A model generated the notes under the pieces. It worked only from the letters and a program-made list of their open reading frames with translations, had not been told where the DNA came from and did not search any database. A program made the position numbers and the translations under genes. A DNA stretch of 10,443 bases from Candidatus Methanocomedens sp. (lineage in GTDB: Archaea; Halobacteriota; Methanosarcinia; Methanosarcinales; Methanocomedenaceae), in contig QBUR01000168.1 of NCBI GenBank assembly GCA_013374385.1, forward strand, positions 1 to 10,443, in the 5' to 3' direction. Shown here piece after piece: positions 6,842 to 10,443 of this stretch (its first letter is position 1; every line of letters begins with the position of its first letter).

Positions 6842-6872
6842 CACGTATGAAGCCCGCAGGGCTTCATACGTG
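6842..6872. repeat. Perfect 14-bp inverted repeat (hairpin) between aIF2-beta and radical SAM genes
   Basis: CACGTATGAAGCCC (6842-6855) and GGGCTTCATACGTG (6859-6872) are perfect inverse complements around a 3-base loop, GCA. The hairpin lies about 53 bases past the aIF2-beta stop and about 60 bases before the radical SAM start. On the minus strand a T5 follows about 10 bases after it (in GATGTTTTTAG), so it may shape the 3' end of the rpl10e-aIF2-beta mRNA. A dispersed palindromic repeat is the main alternative. No coding frame of note crosses it. Confidence 0.85.
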
Positions 6873-6925
6873 TGCGGCCCGCTACTGGCCTGAGTAAGTG
6901 TTGGCTCGATATTGACCTCATTATG

Positions 6926-7540
6926 TTATTCCATTACAGGCTCGGCAAAGACCACAGTACCTGATATCCGTTTGACCTTGGCCTTGACAATTTCCTGTTT
7001 GGTTGCGCCCGTAATATAAACAATATACTTGTCCACTTTAGCAATACCGTCGCCCTTAGAACCCACACTCTCGATTTTGAACTCGTAGACCTCGCCTTCT
7101 TCCAGCGCATCTCTCTTCTTCTCCATCGTAGCTTTTCTCTTCCTGACCGGTCGGTGAGCGCCACACGCATCGCACTTTAGCATCATTACACGGTCAGACT
7201 TTACCAGTTTAGTATCAGGGCGGCCACATTCAGAGCATTTTACATATTCATCAACATAAGATTCAATCTGCTCGGCAATAGCCTCAACACTGAACTTGCC
7301 CTGGAAAACAGCATGTTGGCCGTTAATCTTGGCAGCAGTTCCTAATTCCCTGGTAAGGGACTTCATCAAGTGGTCAGGGTCCCTGTTCAGCACATCCGCT
7401 ATCTGATTGAAGTTCTCAAGAATAGTAGCTTTTCCTTCCGAGAACGTCTTTGGCTCCGGTATTACGAACCTCTCATTAGTAGTCTTGATGTCAGGCATTA
7501 ATTTATACGCCCGGTCCAGATACGCTTCGTAGTCACCCAT
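6926..7540 (-). CDS. Translation initiation factor aIF2 subunit beta with C-terminal TRAM domain
   Basis: This is the beta subunit of the archaeal initiator-tRNA delivery factor aIF2. The 204-residue product has the eIF5/eIF2-beta core (about residues 20-100, with KTFSEGKATILENFNQIADVLNRDPDHLMKSLTRELGTA-type signatures) and a zinc ribbon C102-x2-C105 (CSECG) and C123-x2-C126 (CDACG). A basic linker, RPVRKRKATMEKKR, is followed by a TRAM domain (about 148-202: GEVYEFKIESVGSKGDGIAKV then IVYITGA). TRAM is a small OB-fold RNA-binding module also found at the ends of tRNA-methylating enzymes. Ordinary aIF2-beta is about 135-140 residues without it; the fused form is, as I recall, known from Methanosarcina. 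The ATG at 7540 lies 35 bases after the rpl10e stop, so the two are probably one operon. The upstream ribosome site is weak (GATGTGA). Confidence 0.94.
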   Translation of the reverse strand: MGDYEAYLDRAYKLMPDIKTTNERFVIPEPKTFSEGKATILENFNQIADVLNRDPDHLMKSLTRELGTAAKINGQHAVFQGKFSVEAIAEQIESYVDEYVKCSECGRPDTKLVKSDRVMMLKCDACGAHRPVRKRKATMEKKRDALEEGEVYEFKIESVGSKGDGIAKVDKYIVYITGATKQEIVKAKVKRISGTVVFAEPVME

Positions 7541-7575
7541 TATTTCACATCGATATTTATTACAGCAAACACTTA

Positions 7576-8100
7576 TTAATTTACCAGTTCCTGTCCCTCA
7601 TCAACCACAATCTTTACCGTGGTTGAGAGTTTCATTCCGCACCGCCTGAGTGCATCTTTAGCGGTCAGGAACCCTTCCTTCTCAGTTGAGATAGTAAAAA
7701 TCTTCTGACCTTTTCTGACCTTTGCCGTAATTCCTACAGCTTTACCGAAAGCCTGGCGCATACCCTGGCTGACCCTGTCAGCACCCGCGCCAGTAGCCTG
7801 TTTATTCTCTCTTATGACCTGGAATGGATGTACCCTGAGCTTTATGTGGAAGTTCTGCACTCCCAGCATCTTGACCAGAAGCCGGTTAGCAGTAATCCTG
7901 CCCGCTTCCAGTGCACCGTCACGAATCTGGCAAGATTCACCAGCTACCAGTGATAACTTAACAGGGAACTCTGCCTTAAGATTCCCCATATCATAATGTA
8001 CGATTTTATTCCCTGGTACACCACCCATATATTTCCTTTTGGTGTATGCCCTTCTGCTGTTGTAATTACGAAATGTCTTTGCTGGTCTTTTTCCTACCAT
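7576..8100 (-). CDS. rpl10e: Large-subunit ribosomal protein L10e (uL16)
   Basis: This 174-residue protein is the archaeal uL16 of the 50S subunit, located near the peptidyl-transferase centre and tRNA sites. Its N-terminus MVGKRPAKTFRNYNSRRAYTKRKYMGGVPGNKI is the basic family signature; further on, GALEAGRITANRLLVK, FHIKLRVHPFQVIRENK and GADRVSQGMRQAFGK match the conserved core. The start is the ATG at 8100, because the family begins here and AGAGGA (8114-8109) lies 8 bases upstream. An in-frame start 15 codons earlier would add an unlike hydrophobic stretch and is rejected. It is followed closely by the aIF2-beta gene, forming a translation operon. Confidence 0.97.
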   Translation of the reverse strand: MVGKRPAKTFRNYNSRRAYTKRKYMGGVPGNKIVHYDMGNLKAEFPVKLSLVAGESCQIRDGALEAGRITANRLLVKMLGVQNFHIKLRVHPFQVIRENKQATGAGADRVSQGMRQAFGKAVGITAKVRKGQKIFTISTEKEGFLTAKDALRRCGMKLSTTVKIVVDEGQELVN

Positions 8101-8143
8101 GATGAATGTCCTCTGAATTAAATCTAAGAGTATGAAATTTAGC

Positions 8144-8153
8144 AATAATATGC
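8144..8153 (-). promoter_or_regulatory. Putative TATA box of rpl10e-aIF2-beta
   Basis: The minus strand reads GCATATTATT, placing transcription start near 8122 and giving a leader of about 20 bases with the AGAGGA ribosome site. TAAATTT (8141-8135) is an alternative but would start the mRNA inside that site. The gene therefore seems to have its own promoter, separate from uvrC. Confidence 0.38.
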
Positions 8154-8177
8154 GGTTTCCCTTAAGAACCTGACGGC

Positions 8178-10031
8178 TTATAAGCTTTTGGAGACGTGCA
8201 GCATTTTATGTATCGTAGCTGCTGTACCCTTACTAATGCCTGATAACTGTTCCAGTTCAACAAGAGTAGCTGCCCTGATACCATCAACTGAACCAAACTG
8301 CCTGAGCAGCATTTCTTTACGTTTTTTTCCTACACCCGGTATCTCGTCCAGTACCGATGACCTCAGCCGCGAAGACCTGCGGCGGCGGTGGTGCGATATG
8401 GCAAACCTATGTGACTCGTCCCTGATATGTTTCAGCATGGTAAGCCCCGGAGAGTCAGCAGGTAGTATCAACGGAATCTCACGCCCCGGTACGTGGATAC
8501 TTTCAAGCTGCTTAGCTAATCCTATGACAGGAATATCCAGACCCCATTTCTGAAGTGCACCGATGGCCGCACTTAACTGTGCGGGCCCGCCATCCACTAC
8601 AATGAGGTCCGGCGTTTCATCCCTATTATTTTCATTTCCCCCATATTCCTCATTCCTCCCATATTCTTCCTTCTTCTCCCGCCCACCACCGCTAGCAATT
8701 CGTGCCAGTCGTCTGGAAATGACTTCCCCCATCATGGCAGGGTCATCAATACCTTCCACGGTCTTGATATTAAAATGTCGGTAATGCTGCTTATCAGGCC
8801 TGCCCCCGGTAAACACCACCATGCTGCCCACTGCATCAGTGCCTCCAATATTGGAAATATCAAACGCTTCCACTCGCTGGGGCAGATTTTCCAGATCCAG
8901 CAGACTTTTAAGTTCAATCAGTGCGCCATGCCCGGACTTTTCCCTTTTATCATCCTTGAGTAAGCTCATGGTAAGCAGTGACCGGGCGTTCTTGTATGCC
9001 ATATCCACCAGTTCTTTCTTACGTCCCCTGCCAGGCACTATAATGTCCAACTTCCCTGCCGCCATGTCCTGCAGCCATTCCACCACAGTATGGTCATCGG
9101 GCAGTATATTCAGTGAAATATCCGCAGGTACGGGTGCATCACAGTAATATTGTGTTAGAAATGCACTCATAACTTCCCCTTCATCAGCGTCCCTGGAATA
9201 AAGCGTGAACTCAGAGCGTCCCACCAGGCTGCCGTCCCTGATATAGAGTACCTGTGCGGCGGCGGTCTTATTGGATACAGCCACAGCCACCACATCCCAA
9301 TCATCAAACCCGCCCGTGATGTGCTGCCGTGCCGATACAGTATAGTTTATGGCCTGTAACTGGTCACGTATCACTGCAGCCGATTCGAACTCCTCCTGCA
9401 CAACATACTGTTGCATCCTTTCATCCAGCTTGTACACCAGTTCTTCATTTCTGCCTTCCAGGAACCGGATAGCATTATCCACATTCATGCGGTACCTTTT
9501 TTTATCAATCATCCCGCTGCAGGGGGCATTACACAAACCCATCTGGAAATTGAGACACGCTCTTCCCGAAGTCGTTATCTTCTTTTTACACGGACGGATC
9601 TTGAATATCTGGTTGATAAGTTTAAGGGTTTCACGAACTGACCGGGCGCTGGTATATGGTCCGAAATACCTGCCCCCATCCTGTAGTTTCCTGCGTGTGA
9701 GGAATATCCGGGGAAAATCTTCTTTAACTGTTATCTTGATGAACGGATATTGTTTATCATCTTTCAGGCACACATTATAACGAGGTCTGTGTTCCTTGAT
9801 AAGATTGGATTCCAGGATCAGTGCGTCCAGTTCAGTGGGCGTAACAATATATTCAAGGTCTGAGATGGAGCTAACCAGTGCCCTTGTTTTTGCATCCTTT
9901 TCAGTGCGCCCAAAGTACTGGGAAACCCTTTTTTTAAGGGACAGGGCCTTACCCACATAGATGATATTGTCACCCTTATCTTTAAATAAATAGACTCCGG
10001 GTGAGTCAGGTAAAAGCGCTCGCTTTTTCAT
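8178..10031 (-). CDS. uvrC: UvrABC excinuclease subunit C
   Basis: UvrC makes both incisions in nucleotide excision repair with UvrA and UvrB. The 617-residue product has, in order: the GIY-YIG nuclease (about 8-87) with Y14, Y25 in IIYVGKA, R35, E74 and N86; a four-cysteine group C148, C159, C167, C171 matching the iron-sulfur site described for UvrC; a UVR domain (about 199-232) that contacts UvrB; the RNase H-like nuclease with D391 (EAFDISN), D480 (LIVVDGG), H541 and D562; and paired helix-hairpin-helix motifs at the end (IPGVGKKRKEMLLRQFGS and LSGISKGTAATI). All key residues are present. An acidic, repetitive insert (about residues 448-473) lies between the conserved ISRRLAR and DLIVVDGG segments. 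Bacterial-type Uvr proteins in mesophilic euryarchaea are known and thought to be acquired by transfer. The ATG at 10031 fits the family start; its ribosome site is weak. Confidence 0.97.
   Translation of the reverse strand: MKKRALLPDSPGVYLFKDKGDNIIYVGKALSLKKRVSQYFGRTEKDAKTRALVSSISDLEYIVTPTELDALILESNLIKEHRPRYNVCLKDDKQYPFIKITVKEDFPRIFLTRRKLQDGGRYFGPYTSARSVRETLKLINQIFKIRPCKKKITTSGRACLNFQMGLCNAPCSGMIDKKRYRMNVDNAIRFLEGRNEELVYKLDERMQQYVVQEEFESAAVIRDQLQAINYTVSARQHITGGFDDWDVVAVAVSNKTAAAQVLYIRDGSLVGRSEFTLYSRDADEGEVMSAFLTQYYCDAPVPADISLNILPDDHTVVEWLQDMAAGKLDIIVPGRGRKKELVDMAYKNARSLLTMSLLKDDKREKSGHGALIELKSLLDLENLPQRVEAFDISNIGGTDAVGSMVVFTGGRPDKQHYRHFNIKTVEGIDDPAMMGEVISRRLARIASGGGREKKEEYGRNEEYGGNENNRDETPDLIVVDGGPAQLSAAIGALQKWGLDIPVIGLAKQLESIHVPGREIPLILPADSPGLTMLKHIRDESHRFAISHHRRRRSSRLRSSVLDEIPGVGKKRKEMLLRQFGSVDGIRAATLVELEQLSGISKGTAATIHKMLHVSKSL
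8634..8669 (-). repeat. Two 18-bp tandem repeats inside uvrC
   Basis: Two adjacent 18-base units (8652-8669 and 8634-8651) differ at 3 positions and encode EEYGRN then EEYGGN; a degenerate third unit (ENNRDE) follows. They form the low-complexity insert of UvrC. In-frame units of 18 bases keep the reading frame open. Confidence 0.8.
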
Positions 10032-10038
10032 AACTTCA

Positions 10039-10046
10039 TTATATAT
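10039..10046 (-). promoter_or_regulatory. TATA-like sequence just before uvrC
   Basis: The minus strand reads ATATATAA, close to the archaeal TATA consensus, but only about 12 bases separate its centre from the uvrC ATG. The usual spacing would start transcription inside codon 4-5, where no alternative start codon is seen. Either the box is a chance match or the mRNA start is closer than usual. Confidence 0.2.
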
Positions 10047-10057
10047 GCAGGGATGAC

Positions 10058-10064
10058 AAAAAAA
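10058..10064 (-). terminator. T7 tract after the TPR gene
   Basis: On the minus strand TTTTTTT follows the palindromic word CCTAAGG about 20 bases past the stop of the BatC-like gene. Oligo-T is the main determinant of intrinsic termination in archaea. There is no strong stem. Confidence 0.35.
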
Positions 10065-10084
10065 CCTTAGGTCGATTATGAGTT

Positions 10085-10443
10085 TTACTGTTCCTGCATC
10101 TCCTTAAGCCACTCCGGAGTTTCATCTTCCTTTTCTTCATCTCCATCTTCTCCATCCTTTTTATTATTCTCGTTTTCCTGTTCTTTATCTTGATCTTTCT
10201 TGTCTTCTTTATTCTCTTTCTCATCATCACCACCACCATCTTTTTGCTGGTCTTCTAGCATTTCTTTTGCTAAGGCAAGATTGTAACGAGTTTCCTCATC
10301 TTTAGGGTTGCTCCGTAAAGCATTTTTATAAGCTTCTACTGCTTCTTGGTATTTCTTTTCATTCATATAGGTATTCCCTAAATTATGAAATGCTTTATGC
10401 TTATCATCCTTTAGATCCGCAACAGATGCTGCTTGCTTAAAAC
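10085..10443 (-). CDS. BatC-like TPR protein, C-terminal part (5' end outside window)
   Basis: The frame is open to the right edge; 118 residues are visible, ending at TAA (10087-10085). An internal ATG at 10366 is not the start, because the frame continues upstream with FKQAASVADLKDDKHKAFHNLGNTY, which completes a tetratricopeptide repeat (HKAFHNLGNTYMNEKKYQ... through ALRSNPKD). Then comes the first helix of the next unit (EETRYNLALAKEMLEDQQ) and a Lys/Asp/Glu/Asn low-complexity tail of about 45 residues, ending TPEWLKEMQEQ. The order HNLGN-x-Y, KY-EA-EAYK-ALR-NP-DEETRYNLALAK, then a charged tail is the pattern of BatC from bacterial Bat (aerotolerance) operons, where it accompanies VWA-domain membrane proteins BatA and BatB. 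The charged region is AT-rich and separate in style from uvrC. Whether batA/batB-like genes lie upstream cannot be seen; function is uncertain. Confidence 0.72.
   Translation of the reverse strand, partial: FKQAASVADLKDDKHKAFHNLGNTYMNEKKYQEAVEAYKNALRSNPKDEETRYNLALAKEMLEDQQKDGGGDDEKENKEDKKDQDKEQENENNKKDGEDGDEEKEDETPEWLKEMQEQ

Noticed and set aside
8101..8145. Longer rpl10e start adding 15 residues
   Set aside because: The added residues (MLNFILLDLIQRTFI) are not part of the L10e family and would overlap the promoter and the AGAGGA site that serves the ATG at 8100.
10039..10239. Lys/Arg-rich 66-codon minus frame
   Set aside because: Out-of-frame shadow of the purine-rich low-complexity tail of the BatC-like gene.

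Overview
The window looks like a chromosomal segment from a euryarchaeon, most likely of the Methanosarcinales/ANME-2 type. This rests on gene content: deoxyhypusine synthase, archaeal-type ribosomal protein L10e (uL16) and an aIF2-beta subunit carrying a C-terminal TRAM domain, alongside a bacterial-type UvrC excinuclease, a mix familiar from mesophilic methanogens and their methanotrophic relatives. AT-rich TATA-like boxes sit about 25 bases before several starts, and start sites are a mixture of Shine-Dalgarno-led and apparently leaderless. The exact lineage cannot be fixed without database comparison. Every gene supported here lies on the minus strand, so the biological order runs from high to low coordinates.

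In transcription order: (1) the C-terminal part of a TPR protein of BatC type enters from the right edge (10443-10085). (2) uvrC (10031-8178), nucleotide excision repair. (3) rpl10e (8100-7576) and the aIF2-beta gene (7540-6926) form a short translation cluster. (4) A perfect 14-bp hairpin (6872-6842) separates it from a radical SAM protein of unknown substrate (6779-5598). (5) dys (5454-4468) and pyrF (4471-3821) overlap by ATGA and form a two-gene operon behind a promoter suggesting a leaderless mRNA. (6) A copper-type P1B ATPase with three heavy-metal-binding domains (3627-799) is followed 2 bases later by a small two-helix membrane protein (796-587). A palindrome abuts the TATA-like box of this pair. 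(7) At the left end a DUF2281-like antitoxin (428-225) overlaps a PemK/MazF-like toxin reading frame that stops at 55 codons (240-73), about half the usual size.

The central part (about 590-10030) is ordinary archaeal housekeeping plus copper homeostasis. The two ends look AT-richer by eye and carry accessory material: a decayed toxin-antitoxin pair on the left, and on the right a TPR protein whose sequence style recalls Bacteroidota BatC. I see no rRNA, tRNA, CRISPR array, complete insertion sequence or origin, and no gene-free stretch longer than 300 bases. I do not see a clearly new multi-gene system. The best leads are the putative copA operator, the small membrane partner of copA, the radical SAM protein with an altered SAM-binding motif, the perfect intergenic hairpin, and the BatC-like gene.
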